A stretch of DNA of 21,861 bases from Myrmaecium sp. VS I D KN 1 (GCA_019775845.1 JADQAV010000039.1:6303-28163), one strand, 5' to 3'; shown: positions 9,101 to 20,717, counted from the first letter of the stretch. The notes: generated by a model not told the origin, from the sequence alone. Numbers and translations are program-made.

Positions 9101-12100
9101 GAGATACCACTGAGCCCGCTAGATAAGGTGTTGAACATCTGTTTGGAGAGCGGCTTCAGAACAACGATACGAACAAGCCTGGTGCCGTCTGCCAGAGTGG
9201 TTGCGCAAATAGGGACAATTACTGAAGTCTTCCCCTGTCCCGTATTCAACTGCAGAACGGAGTTGGTGGTTGAAGATGGTTGTATCATCTCTTTGCCGAT
9301 ACGAGCCTGAACGGGTCGAATGAGAAGGTTACGTTCGATCTCAAATAGTAGCCATTCTGTGTTGGCTGCAGGATCCCAACCTTCGTGGGCCGGATGACTC
9401 AATTCTGCCAATAGCTCCGTTGGCTTCGAGATGACTTGGGCAAGTCGGTCTGCGTGCTGCACGGCTGTCATCCACCGTCCGTATTTGATTAAACATTCTC
9501 TCCAACTCTGGCCCAACGAGCTAATCTTTGTCCTCCCCAATTGACCTAGCAGGTCCTGTGGTGTCAGACGGGGCATGAGGTTCAAGTCCATTGCTAGAAG
9601 TTCTGCTGGACTTTTGTCCGGGCAGAGTGAGCTGCGGATGTTGCGATGCACACTCTCGAAAATAATCTCATACTGATCGATCCTCTGCTTAACCACATCA
9701 AGAGGCGGTGGGGTTAGAACTTGGTGATCTCCATGGTTATGCTCACAGAGAAACCGAAAGCTCCTAGACAAATCCTTATTGAATAACTTCTCGTAGTCAG
9801 TAGTCTCTGTATGAGTTCGGCGATCTAGTAGGCTCTGTAAGGCTTCCCTTTGATAAGTCTTCTTTGACCCTTTTGTGTCGTATTTGAGTACATGCTCGAA
9901 TTCCATGGGTTCTCTGATCTCTGGGGCAGCACGGGATATGAGATCGATAAAAGTTATACAGGGTGTATTCGTTCTGCTAGCAGCACCGTCCAATAGCTGA
10001 AACCGACTCTGCTGTAGGTCCTTGGTTTGCTGCGAGGGTTGAAGGGAGCTAAGGGTAACTTGTATTTGCTCCACAAACACTGACAATTGTCTGTTGTGCG
10101 ACCAGAGCTCGAAGAGCGTCTTAGCCTCTCTCAAAGCTCCCTCAAGTTTGACATAGGATGCTCCTTTCGAAGTAAATGGGCTGTTGGTGGGCCACTGGGA
10201 GACGAGGTCTCCGCTGAACTTCGTCACTTCATCTGCAACATGATCATCATAGCTCCGGACGCGTCGTACATTCCAGTCTGAGACTGACTCGCCAGACCGC
10301 TTTATCAATGCCTCATCCGGACTTCCCCGAAATAGTATCTTATGCTTCCTAGCCACGGTATCCAGTAAGGCTATGTCTGGCTTTACTCCTCTCCATAGAG
10401 CAAAATCGAAGCCAGTGGGCGGATGAATTCGACGCACCCCCGGGACTGTCGGAAATGCAAGTAGGGTATGATGGAGCTGCGTACAGTCATGAGCATAAGC
10501 CATTGTACGCAGACAAAACATCACTTTGTACTTGTCTTCCTTCACGTCAGACCTCGCCAACGTCATTTGCAGCCGACAGAATGTGGTGGCGAGATAATCG
10601 GACGGTTTTTCAAGCCAAGTATTATCGTAACCAAGCCGCAAGGAATTGCCGTTATGCCAGCCTTTAAGGTCCCTCACAGTATCAACGAGGAATTGGTAGA
10701 GATTGGAGAGAGGATCTAATTCCATAGCCCATCTGTCCACCAGTAAGGCCATTTCCGCCGCCCGGACTCCTCCATCGGAAGTAGAGTCGCGGACTCGGTA
10801 CGTAACATCGTGCGCAATGGTCGATGCCTCCGCACCGAAGCCATGGATGCGAAATGGAGCTTCGCGGATCTTCGCGCGGGTGGCGAGGTCTTGGGACCCA
10901 AGATCCACCGGATCGCAATCGGGCTCATTAATCCCGAATACGCTGAATTGCTGGGCATGCGAGAGAATTTTCCCTACCAGCTGATTGAATTCGTAGTGGT
11001 GCGATAAAGGAGGGAGATTCTGCCACGTAACCGTCTGCATGCATTTAAGGTGTTTTGGATAATATTGACGCTCTGCAGCAAGCGTGCTGATTCTGTCCAG
11101 TATCGAGACGTCCTCCTCATCAAGACTGTCAAAGGACAGAGTTGATGGATTCCTTAAGCCTTCTAAGGCTTGCTCCGTGCCTGTCCGGCCGGTAAGATCA
11201 TCGACTAAGCAATGCGATGTGAGGGCATGAAGAAGATACAGAAAGAGGCGGCTGTTCAGGCTACTATCGGGATCCAGACGCTGCAGGCGCGAGTTGACGA
11301 TGAAGCGGTTGTAGGTGGCACGGGTCAATCCTGCGTTTCGGATGGTCACAATCGCGCCTTCAGTCCCTCTGCAGAAGAAAACTCGGCCGTATGGCACAAT
11401 TACTATTCGCTTCAGGCCGCTCCGGTCACGCAGGACTAGCTTGTTCTGCAACCAGTGAGCGTTCCTATGCACTGATCTTCATCAACATGGAATTCCTTGT
11501 ACTGCTTTGATAGCAGAGTTGGTGAAGTTGCTGGCGATATCTTGAAATCCAGCTTGTACCGAGGTAAATGGATAGTCAAATAAGAAAGCTTTTCGTCCCA
11601 TATGACATGAATATCAGGTTCGAGCTCGAGCGGGCGGAATATCTGATGGATTCTGCTGGCCGTGTTGCTGCGTACATCCACGAGAACGCTATTCTTTCGG
11701 CGTAGGACACGTCTCTTCCCATCGAGGACCGTGCTCCAGTTTTCATCCCTTGAAGCCGACCATGCGCGGTCCAGCGGCCGCAATTCCACTTCCTCGGTTT
11801 GGATGTTGAACCAGTGGGCAAAGTCCCAGATGAAGGCGTGCGGAAAGTCGTCTTCAAGCCGTTCTGGGGGTATTAATTGCACAATCGAGTTTTCATGTGC
11901 CTCTCTGATGATGATCTCATTCTCTTCCATAGCAAAATGCACCTGAAATGTGTCAGTAGACGATCATATGCTGTGTGTGGACTTTCCTTACCCGACGTCC
12001 TTGCACATCTTCGCGAGCTTCGAAACTCATGCCGGTCATGGTTGAGGGAGCCACCTCAGTAATCATCTATACATCAGAACTTTAGTGAACGTGGATACTT

Positions 12101-15100
12101 AGTCAGCCCTTATGGCGAAGGCCTGCTAACCTTTCCAAATATCCTCCTATACGTGCGGTGCGACTCATATTCTTCCGGAAGCCTTGCCAACGGTGTTCTG
12201 TCCACAAGCAAGGAACCGTCCAGGACATTGAAATTGACATGTCGAGGCGGATGCGAGCCGTCAGTTTCTGTCTGGCAGCCGAGCCAGTAAGATCCACTTT
12301 CCGGACATGTTACCCACTGTGTGCCATTTCGGTAACCTGGCCAAACCGCTGAGATCGCTCGGTCTAAGGTAGCGTCATTTGCGAGGGCCATCTGTCGAAA
12401 ACGGTCCTCAAGAGTAAGGGAGAGCCGAATGAAGGCGTGAGAACGCCGTACCGAGCCGGCCGAAGAATGATCGTGGATTTTGATGTAACACTCCACCATC
12501 GTCGCCAGGTCGGCTTCGGAATAGGCAACATCTGTACAGTTATAGTCGACGTCGAACGTGGCGTGGCATACCAGTGCGGCTTCCAGGATATGGCTTCGAA
12601 GTTTTTGTCGGTAAACTTCATCCGAGGATGCATGTACCTGCGCCGACAAGTCCCGTGCCCATTCCAAACATACGGTCCTCATCTCTCCGAGAATCCTCAA
12701 GCAGCCTTCGACAACCTCGTCGTGAGGGGAACACGATGCGAGGCGCGTTGCGATTGCGGAGAACGTCCGTATAGCGGCGCAATTTTGCCAATTGGCACGG
12801 AAGCAAGTCAGGCAATCAGACAGAGCGGAAAGAAGCTCGAGACCGATGATGCGTTCAGCCAGCGGGCTATGGTTTATTCTCAGTTTCTCATCGTCCTTTG
12901 CTGGCCCAATCTGCCAGAGCGCCTGTATGACCAGATGATACGTCTCTTCGCGTGAATAGTCTAGTTGCTTAGACACAAGCTCTCAATCGATTGCCTGACC
13001 TCAGCGAGCCGAAAAAGTAAAACTCCCCTAGACCAATACTGGGCGGACAAAATGCCTGCTTGCAGATGACTTGGTTAGATGTGTGGTTTGTCGAATCTAG
13101 TGCAAATTGAAGTGCTTGGTAAGGTCCACCAGGAAGGCGGAAAGTGCACTTCCGCGTCAGGCATGACTCCTGCATTTCCCTTGTCACTCGTTCCAAGCCA
13201 TAGTAAGGTGTATATCTGGGGCCATGCTCGAGACACACATCTGATTCGGATTGTATCATTGAAAGGCGTAACTCTCTATAATGAGCGACACAGAATGGCT
13301 TCGCAGCCGAGGACAACTGGATACGGTTTCCTGAGGTTCGGACGTAACGACGTAAAGACACGACGTCTTTCATGGTGTATAATATCCCAACTGGCTGGAA
13401 TCCCGGTCCTCGGATCTCAAAGATGTCATGTTGCAGCTGCCATGTCCTGTCTCGCCATGCTGCAATTGTCTTCGGGAGATCAAGCTCCACAGTGACCGCT
13501 TTTGCGGCTAAGGGGTCCGAAGGAACCGGCCACTCATGTATAGAAATCGACAGCCTGTCGGCTTCTTCAGACAATGAACACCTTGAGCAGGGCCATTTGT
13601 GGGTACGTCTCACTCCGCCTTCGATGATGTCTTCGTCATATTTGCAGTGAGTCTCTCTCAATTTCGCAACGAGAGTATCATACTGGTCTTTACTCTCCCG
13701 GTATTCCTTTCTTTTCCTCGTGCGCTCTTCCTGGGCTGAGTGCTCGATCTCTTTTAGTAGTTCCTGGTGGTGATGCGATTGATCAAAGTATCGGACGGTA
13801 AGGTCCCGGTCATCTGCGAATGATGAGAAAACATGGTCAGACGGGAAGCGGCCCTTCTTTCGTTTCAAATATTGCTCGACCACCAGCAACCGCTGCATCT
13901 CTGAAGGCTGAGATAAAAGCAAACAATCAAACAACCCCTCTGGAAAGCTGGGGTCGTAATGGAGAAGCAATGGAATCTCTTGACAGGCGAGCTCATCGAG
14001 CAACACCCAGATTTCCATCAAAGTCAGAATCAAAATGGAATATTCTCTCGGGAAGGGACTGTAGCGCGTATAGGCGACGTCGATATATTGAACCATGAGC
14101 GAGGATAGCTGGCCGATTTTGCCTTCACGATCCTTCCCATGCGACGACCAAGTCCGCATCGACTTTTCCACCCACAACTCGATGTCTACGACGGCGAATT
14201 CCGTGTCGCTCGAAAGCTGACTCAAATCTGGAAATTCTGCCTGTTTGCTCGCGATTCGAGGCAAAACCGGCAATGAGCGCAGCGCGCGGTCCTCTCGCAA
14301 CTCCGCGCGGACAGAGAGTTGATCCAGATATGGCTGGAGAGTATGAAGCGTCAAAGCGGTAGCGTCAGCGCTCGGTCCGGCCATAAATGCAGATTCATCG
14401 GAGATATTCAAACGGCTAGATTCTCTTTGAAACGCAGACCAACGCTCTTTGAGCTCTGTCTGGTTTTGTTTCAGAATTGTGTTCACAATATCGATCCACC
14501 CAGTTTCTGATCCAGGATTGAGTTTCATGATTCGCCGCACGATCTTTGCCGACATCATAAATCGATGCTCGCTTCGCATTCCGAGTTTCTGAGCCGTTCG
14601 AAGCAAGCGAGCCATGAAACTGATCATGATGGACTTGTATTCTCGCCCGGCAGGATCACCCTGGCGAGAGAGATACAACTGGAGCATCACCCGGAGAAAT
14701 AGCCAGTAGGGCGACCTCCGCCAGGGCTTCAAGCAATTATCCCAGAGCACATCATCCCTGGTGTTCTTCTGGATCTGTAGGACGACTCCAGCCGATCCCA
14801 TGCCCCGTAGAATGCCCATCATTAAGTCTGTGACATACATAGGGTTCACCGAATCTCTGACCTCCGGCACCGTCTCCTTTCCTTTGCGGGTGGTTGCTTG
14901 GGACTTGCTCTGCTCTGATGAGTCGAGAGCATTGATCATCGAGGCGAGCTCCTCCACAAATCCTGACGCGGAGAGGCAACTGGTCTGGAGCCGGACTGCC
15001 GAACCAGGAAATAAACGCTTCAGTCGGCCATGGCACCTAATGACCTGCTCGGTAGTGGCGGAGAGTTCGAAACTTTCAACGAAGATACCTTCGGCATCCC

Positions 15101-15477
15101 TGCTGATCGCCAGTCCGGCATTCTGCGCTCTGATGTGCACCGCTACGACGTCTAATCACGAAAGTTAGTAGGCACACATCAATGTTTGTTGGTTATTAGA
15201 ACTCACCGTCTTCTTTCAGATTCCTTAGCTCTTCGCGCAGCATAGCTTCATCGAGGTGACCATGACTATTTCGTAAGTCGGACTCTCTCGAGAGAAACTC
15301 GATGCAGCGGCGGACGGCATCCGGAGTAGCCGAGTAGTTTGTGTACTCTTTCAAAGCCGCAACAAGTTCGCTCGAGTAGACGCTCGCAAAGTTTGCGTCA
15401 TCATCGTCCTCTTGAGGCAGCTTTGGAGGGAGGAAAATGTGGTGGAAAAGATGCTTCACTTCCGCCTCCGTTGTCAT
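6128..15477 (-). pseudogene. Giant DUF3638/DUF3645 family protein (SF2 helicase-like), frame interrupted
   Basis: This locus encodes about 3,060 codons, near the usual size of the fungal family of unknown function. The ATG at 15477 has a GCCACAATG context and starts MTTEAEVKHLFHHIFLPPKL. Supported introns are 15206-15152 (CTACTAAC branch), 12130-12067 and 11991-11943. DUF3638 spans about 9320-8925 with Walker A TGQGKTS (9243-9223) and KPLSKQM; a DESDE box follows at 8856-8842. DUF3645 (AVPYRAKDSPSLRAEFSHP) lies near 8345-8240. HARGTDL (7506-7486) resembles SF2 motif V, and QGCMRMRKLGQGH (7420-7382) resembles motif VI. The family match is by recalled conserved blocks; the helicase role is inference. 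Frame breaks not explained by introns occur near 12985-12969, 11454-11452 and 7463, plus an in-frame TAG at 6742-6740. The rest stays open and motif-rich, suggesting recent decay or sequence error. The last segment (6739-6128) ends at TGA. Confidence 0.8.
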
Positions 15478-15523
15478 TGTGGCGGCAGCCAGCCGGTACG
15501 GGGGCAAGGTCACGCGTCACGGC

Positions 15524-15531
15524 TTTGTATA
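15524..15531 (-). promoter_or_regulatory. Weak TATA-like element before the giant locus
   Basis: The minus strand reads TATACAAA about 50 bp upstream of the ATG at 15477, between the start codon and the minisatellite. It is close to the ATG and degenerate, so this is only a candidate. Confidence 0.25.
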
Positions 15532-15552
15532 GTTCTGGCGGCGAATATCAAC

Positions 15553-15872
15553 GAGTCTATAGACGCAAACCGGTTGTGAAGAAGGTAGCTGCAGGTGTAA
15601 ACCAACTGTAATGGAGTCGTAGGCGTGGACCGATGCAATGAGGGTCGCTGTCGGCGTATACCAATCGTCAAGCAAAAAAAGAGTCGCTGCAGGTGTAAAC
15701 CTTGAGTGTCGCTGCAGTGTAGACCGATGGTGATGAGGTTCGCTGTCGGCGTATACCAATCCTCAAGTAACAAGAAGTCACTGCAGGTGTAGACCAGTGG
15801 TGAGAGTCGTTGTAGACGTAAACCACTTGTCAAGAAGAAGTCGCTGTAGGCATAAACCGACGGTCAAGAAGA
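15553..15872. repeat. Degenerate minisatellite, about 10 units of 25-39 bp
   Basis: On the plus strand a core close to GTCGCTGYAGGYGTAWACC recurs about ten times, with starts near 15555, 15585, 15616, 15644, 15683, 15708, 15738, 15777, 15806 and 15840. Variable A/G-rich spacers of the TCAAGAAGAA type follow the core. Two units (near 15644 and 15738) share the variant core CGCTGTCGGCGTATACCAATC, suggesting a higher-order duplication. The array starts about 75 bp upstream of the giant gene's ATG, in its promoter. The minus-strand open frame across it (15833-15510) has a repetitive translation and is probably a by-product of the array. Confidence 0.75.
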
Positions 15873-16694
15873 ATGAAGGAGAAGTCCAACAGTGAAGTGG
15901 GAAGAAAGCAACGAATGTGCGGTGTAGTTGCGGGCAAACGGGCGAGCTGACGTTGGCACATTAGCGGCAGGCAACCACATCAACGACATCGCCAGACCGC
16001 TTCCACCCTCTTAATCAAGCTTGAATGCCCCACTGAACAGCCTCCGAACTCGCATGTCCCAGACCGCTGTCTTAAGCGACTGAAGAACTACAGCGCTCAA
16101 TTACTGAATGACCTATCATTTTCAAGGTCGTTCGAAACTTTTCTCTCAGCAGGCTAGATGCAGGCACACACGAACCCTTTGAAGCTATCACCGTATGGAT
16201 GTCCATAACCACCGTTCGATCTCTACGCCGCCCCGGCTGAGCGACCACAGCAAGACGCAAGCCATAAAGCACGATAGGTGCGCAGACCATCGGTCAGCGA
16301 CTTCAAAGCAATCCACATGCCAGGTGCAGAGACAGAGATGGAAAAGAAGAAGGGCAAGAACAAGATAAAGAACAAGATGAAGATGAAGAAGACAAAGAGA
16401 ACAGAATATCCATGCCCATCGACCAAGTCCATCTCTAGCAGCACAGACGCAATTCAGACTCATCCTATCTCCAACGTACCCACAGAAGAAAAGAGCGACA
16501 CGGGACAGAAAGGAAAAAAAGGAAGAGGAACTTACCATCTACATCCAAAGCCCACCTCACCCGGCACACAGAAGGCGCAGTCCACCACGATCTCGTCATC
16601 CTAGAAAGAAGAGGTAGGAAGGGCATCTCCCCCAAGGCTTTTGCCAGCACATCTGGCTCAGATTAAGTCGGATCGGATCACACCCGGTACCATC

Positions 16695-16719
16695 GTACCT
16701 ACCACCCTAAGGTAGGTAC
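16695..16719. repeat. Perfect 9-bp inverted repeat
   Basis: GTACCTACC (16695-16703) and GGTAGGTAC (16711-16719) are exact reverse complements separated by the 7-nt loop ACCCTAA. Arm words recur nearby, including GTAGGTACCC near 17146 and the ACCT microsatellite. No U-run follows, so it is not a bacterial-type terminator. Confidence 0.6.
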
Positions 16720-17350
16720 ATTCCTCTCCTTCCGATCTCTTAGAACGGAGATAGACAGGACCGTACAAAAATAAGGGTGAAGGATCACTAAACCTATAAA
16801 AGAAGAACCCCGACCGGTTGATGCTCGGAGCCGCGTCCATTCCAGGTAATAGTTGAGTTCCGTCTCCTGCCTGCTATAACATAGTTTCTGAGTGGGTAAG
16901 CAGGATCCCGGGCATCGAAAATGGTAGGAACGGAAACGATGAAGGCCGTGGGATTGGAAGGAGGATGGATGGATGGATGGAAGGATAAGAAGCGAAGCAA
17001 AAGAACTGAAGACAGTTGCCTCTCCATCCCTCCATCCCTCTCCTCCTCCCCCCCTTCACTCATTCGCGTATACTAACCTTACTCTAGCCACCTACCATAT
17101 ACGTATATAACTTCCCATTCCACGCAGAAGAAACTACCCAGAGAAAGAGTAGGTACCCTTCTGACGAGCAAACAAAAAGAAGGGGAAAAAATGTAAAAGA
17201 AGGAAAGGAAAGGAAACAGTACCCGCAAGGGCAGTAAGTAAGAAATCTCAATCATCACCCTCCCCTCCTCTTTCTTGACGGAAGAAATAAAGAAATAAAC
17301 GATGCCAACGATGGAACTCGATATGACGATGCGTAATGTGATCCTGTCCC

Positions 17351-17386
17351 ACCTACCTACCTACCTACCTACCTACCTACCTACCT
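17351..17386. repeat. ACCT tetranucleotide microsatellite, 9 copies
   Basis: Nine uninterrupted ACCT units lie about 500 bp downstream of the permease stop codon. This is a likely length-polymorphic locus. Confidence 0.95.
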
Positions 17387-17408
17387 CTCCACCTATCTCT
17401 CTCGTTGG

Positions 17409-17437
17409 TTCGGTACTTCGGTACCTCGGTACTTCGG
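17409..17437. repeat. Short 8-bp tandem repeat (TTCGGTAC)
   Basis: Units TTCGGTAC, TTCGGTAC, CTCGGTAC and TTCGG follow each other without a gap, 23 bp after the ACCT run. The unit contains the palindromic GTAC core. Confidence 0.85.
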
Positions 17438-17884
17438 GAGTCCAAGACGAGATACCTAAGACCGACCGGATGAGAATGAGCCGTACCGGAGAGGACGGGA
17501 TGGGATGGAATTAAGTGCCCAGGGCAGGCTTATATCGATCCTGATGTCGATGTCGACGTCGGCATCATCCCGCGGGGGAAGACAGGAAGGACGGAATGCA
17601 GGAGATCTTCCAGCGTGCAAGAAGAAATCTAAATTCGGAAGGTTGAAGGAAAGAGGAAGGTACAGTAGTACATGAATGACTAATGCCGCATCGTTGGAGA
17701 TATGATGATATACACGATATATACAGGTACGTAAGCTCGAAGCTATATATGGAAGGCAAAAAGAGAAAAAAAAAAGGGGGGTATTGACCACACGCACACC
17801 ATCCAACAACCTAGCGCACCAAACACAGAAACATCGAGAAAGAAAAGGGAAAAAGAAGAAAAGCCAAAGCCAAAAGAAAAAACC

Positions 17885-19586
17885 CTACATCTTCACCGCT
17901 CCACCCTCAACATCAACACCCACAACCTCCCCCCCACCAACCCCCACATTCCTCGGCCCCTCATACGTCCTGCCCTTCACCATCCACCAAACCGCCACAA
18001 AAACCGTCAAACCCCCCGTGATAACCGAGGTATAATTCATGCTGTCCACCACCACGGGCATCGCATACGGGAAGCAAAACAGCACCACAAACGCCGCCAG
18101 ATACAAGCATGAAACCGCATTCACCAGCCAGCCCACGACGCCCCTCATCCAGTACACGCCCGGCCGAATGCGGGACCGGCCCGACAGCAGGTGGGGCAGG
18201 ATGGCGGCGAGGTAGGAGAGCGAGGAGAGCTGGACGAAGGAGCCGACGAAGGCGTTGAAGGCGGTCGTGCTGCCGACGTAGATGGCGCCGAGCACGGTCA
18301 CGACCGCGCCGCAGACCAGCGTGGCCGCGAACGGGTTCTCGAAGCGGCGGGAGATGTGGCCGAGCGCGCGCGAAAAGGGGGCGGCGTCGTCGCGCGCGAG
18401 CGTCCACACGCACCGGCCCGCCGTCGTGTAGCAGCCGATGCAGGTCACCAGCGTGGGCAGGAAGGCGAGGATGAGCAGGCCCAGCGCCCCGCCCCGGGAC
18501 GAGGTGGCTTGGTGGTACAGGTCGGCGAGCGGGAAGGAGGAGACGGAGTTGAAGACGGCGTCGATGTCGTTGATGCTGTACATGAGCGGGATCATGTAGA
18601 ACAGGCCGGTGACGAAGCCGGTGCCGAGCTGGGCGGCGATGGCGATGGGCACGTTGCGACTCGGGTGCGGGATCTCCTCGGCCAGGTGGGTGCTCAGGTC
18701 CGGCGTGCCGACCGAGTAGGCCCCGTTCAGCATGCCGAGCACGAAGCAGAGGCCGTTGCTCGAGTAGCCCGTGTCGTTGATCCAGTCGCGCCAGACGAAG
18801 TCGTCGGTCGCGTAGCCGCTGCCGGTGGTGGAGGGCATGACGGCCACGACTATGACGGTGATGACGACGCCGGCGATGATAAGGAAGCCACCCACGTTGC
18901 CGATGAGCGGGAGGACGCGGTTGCCGAAGAGGACGGTGGCGCAGCAGAGCCAAGTCGCAAGGATGTACGCGACGAAGACCTGCCAGGCCTCGACGACGAG
19001 GGCCGGGTGGAAGAGCGAGTACATGCTGATGAGCTGGGAGCCGAGGATGGCGGACATGGAGGCGGCGCCGAAGATCCAGGCGAGGGTGTTCCAGTAGCCG
19101 GCGAAGAAGCCGACCACGCGGCCGAACCGGGGTCCCGCCGTGACGGAGGCCCAGTGGTAGACGCCGGCGGAGGAGGGGATGGCGGAGGCGAGCTCGGCGA
19201 TGGAGGAGCCAACGAGCCAGTACATGACGGAGACGACCATGCTGTTCACACCGGTTAGTCCTCATCGAGGAAGGGGGAGTTTGGGGGACGTACAATTCAT
19301 ACAGCACCCCCATCGGCCCACCGTTGTAGATGGCCGTCTTGATACTCCCACCCATGGCGATCCAGCTGTTGCCGGTCGTGATAGCGATGGCGCAAATGCT
19401 AAGCAGGGAGAAGTTCCGGTCGAGCTCCTGGGTGTGACCGGAGGCGTTGATGGGCACGGCGCCCTTGTCGATGGAGGTCTGAGTGAGCACGCGCTCGACG
19501 TCGGCGCCATCGTTGAGGCCGTGCTTTTCCGATTTGGCGGTGGTGATGCCGGTTGCGGTGGGAGAGGAGGGGCGGATGTCAGCCAT
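17885..19586 (-). CDS. APC-superfamily amino acid/choline-type permease, 549 aa
   Basis: Two exons, 19586-19294 and 19241-17885, flank a 52-bp intron (GTACGT donor, GACTAACC branch, GAACAG acceptor). The joined frame reads ...GVLYEFMVVSVMYW.... The ATG at 19586 sits in GCCATGG, a strong start context. A polar cytosolic N tail of about 55 residues is followed by roughly 12 hydrophobic segments, starting with SLLSICAIAITTGNSWIAMG and GGPMGVLYEF. The block SSIAELASAIPSSAGVYHWA and the later LAEEIPHPSRNVPIAI are hallmarks of the fungal amino acid/choline transporter group (relatives of yeast Uga4 and Hnm1). The protein should import an amine such as an amino acid, GABA or choline across the plasma membrane; which one cannot be read from sequence. 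Length is normal (about 500-570 aa). The promoter side holds several GATA-factor-like words, compatible with nitrogen control. Confidence 0.92.
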
Positions 19587-19819
19587 GGCTGGTGGCGGAG
19601 GTGTTGCAGTGAAGCAACGATGGAGCCCGATGAAGAGGAGACGACGGGGATGAAGAGAGGCGTGAGGATGAAGACAAGTGATGGTGATGTGTGAATGGAG
19701 ATCTGGGGGGAGATCGGACTCCTATAAGAGTGAAGTGGAAGGATGAGGGGAAGAGAAGAGGAGAGAGTGAGGTGGGAAGTGAACGGGACATATCTAGAGG
19801 TCGTCCCGACGTCAAGTAA

Positions 19820-19842
19820 GGTCGGTCGGTCGGTCGGTCGGT
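19820..19842. repeat. GGTC tetranucleotide microsatellite
   Basis: Almost six tandem GGTC units lie about 235-255 bp upstream of the permease ATG, in its likely promoter or 5' UTR. Confidence 0.9.
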
Positions 19843-19934
19843 ATCCCTAGGGCCATCGTCAAGTCGGATGAAGTCGCGATGGGCGATGTGACGATGTGGA
19901 CTCGGAGTTGTCAGCCACTCCGGGGTCGGGAGCC

Positions 19935-20717
19935 GATAAGGGCGGATGGAGGAGCGATTGTAGGATGCAGTTGCCTCTTTCGGCCTCGGGGGTGGCTCAC
20001 GGTGGCTGACGGTGGCACCGGGTGGCTCATGCGTTCCCGCTACCAGGTACCCCGCGATCCGTTTACGTAACAAATTCACTGGTCGCCCATGGGGAAACGC
20101 GGGGGGGTTGGGAGCTGCTATCTGAGAGAGCCTGAGGCCGTGATCTCTGCTGTTTTGGTCATGTTGATATATAAATTTAAAGATGTATTTATTCTTCTCT
20201 GCCTCTTTTCATCGTACAGAGCACGGAACCTGGAATACTTCAATGCCCCCTGCCCCCCCCTAACGGCACGGCGCGCGGTCCAGAAAACATGATTTTAGTG
20301 GCGGAAACGCGCTAATCAGCGCAGTGCTTATCAGCAGCCGCGGGGGTGGGATCGTCGCTGATGATGACACGGCGCATGTGTCAGGCGAGGCATCAACGTT
20401 TAACCTCAGGCAGCATTCCCCCACCACCGCACCAAAGCCAGCCAGCCTTGCGAGCGTGGGATTTCTTCAGTTCCTGCCTGCTACCTTATCGTTCACATCC
20501 GCACTTCCATTTTCTACATCGTGGCGGAAGCTAGCTTCTAGCATCTCCTGTGCCTCCCCACTTCGGTAAAGCGGCCGTTGGTGCATCGGACAAGCGTCCG
20601 CTCTGTCGGTCGCGTATCGCGATCTAGGTTCCGTTGGATATTCCAGAATCCTTTCCTATCGTTCACTATACATGGATTCTACACCAAACGGTATATCAGC
20701 CCATGGGGGTGCTTATC
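19935..20717. promoter_or_regulatory. Scattered GATA-factor-like words upstream of the permease
   Basis: GATAAG appears at 19935-19940 on the plus strand, and CTTATC (its complement) at 20327-20332, 20485-20490 and 20712-20717. AreA/Nit2-type nitrogen regulators bind HGATAR sites, usually in clusters near nitrogen permease genes. Four words in about 800 bp is only slightly above chance, so this is a weak inference. Confidence 0.25.

Larger units (their letters stand above)
15873..17884. other. Long intergenic region between giant locus and permease
   Basis: I found no supported gene in about 2 kb. Open frames such as 16188-16538 (minus) are shadows of purine/pyrimidine-skewed DNA (A/G-rich plus strand about 16330-16530). 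Simple repeats are common: GGAT run 16963-16980, ACCT run 17351-17386 and an 8-bp TTCGGTAC tandem at 17409-17437. A perfect 9-bp hairpin is at 16695-16719. The part next to 17885 should contain the permease 3' UTR. Confidence 0.5.

Noticed and set aside
15510-15833. Minus-strand 107-codon frame with repeating peptide words
   Set aside because: It is produced by the degenerate minisatellite, has weak start context and no recognisable domain.
16188-16538. Leu/Phe-rich minus-strand frame resembling a membrane protein
   Set aside because: The hydrophobicity comes from a purine-rich tract read on the other strand. No plausible splice partners or conserved motif.
18191-19258. 355-codon plus-strand open frame opposite the permease
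   Set aside because: It is the antisense shadow of the permease. The composition is Gly/Glu/Asp/Arg/Val-rich from GC-biased codons and no domain is visible.
17961-19586. 541-codon minus-strand frame overlapping the permease
   Set aside because: It reads through the 52-bp intron and then becomes an Arg/His/Pro-rich off-frame translation. The spliced model gives a coherent 12-segment transporter.
594-19586. The five co-directional genes as a biosynthetic or defence cluster
   Set aside because: No backbone synthase, regulator or shared pathway logic is visible. Intergenic spacers are ordinary and tandem orientation alone is not evidence.
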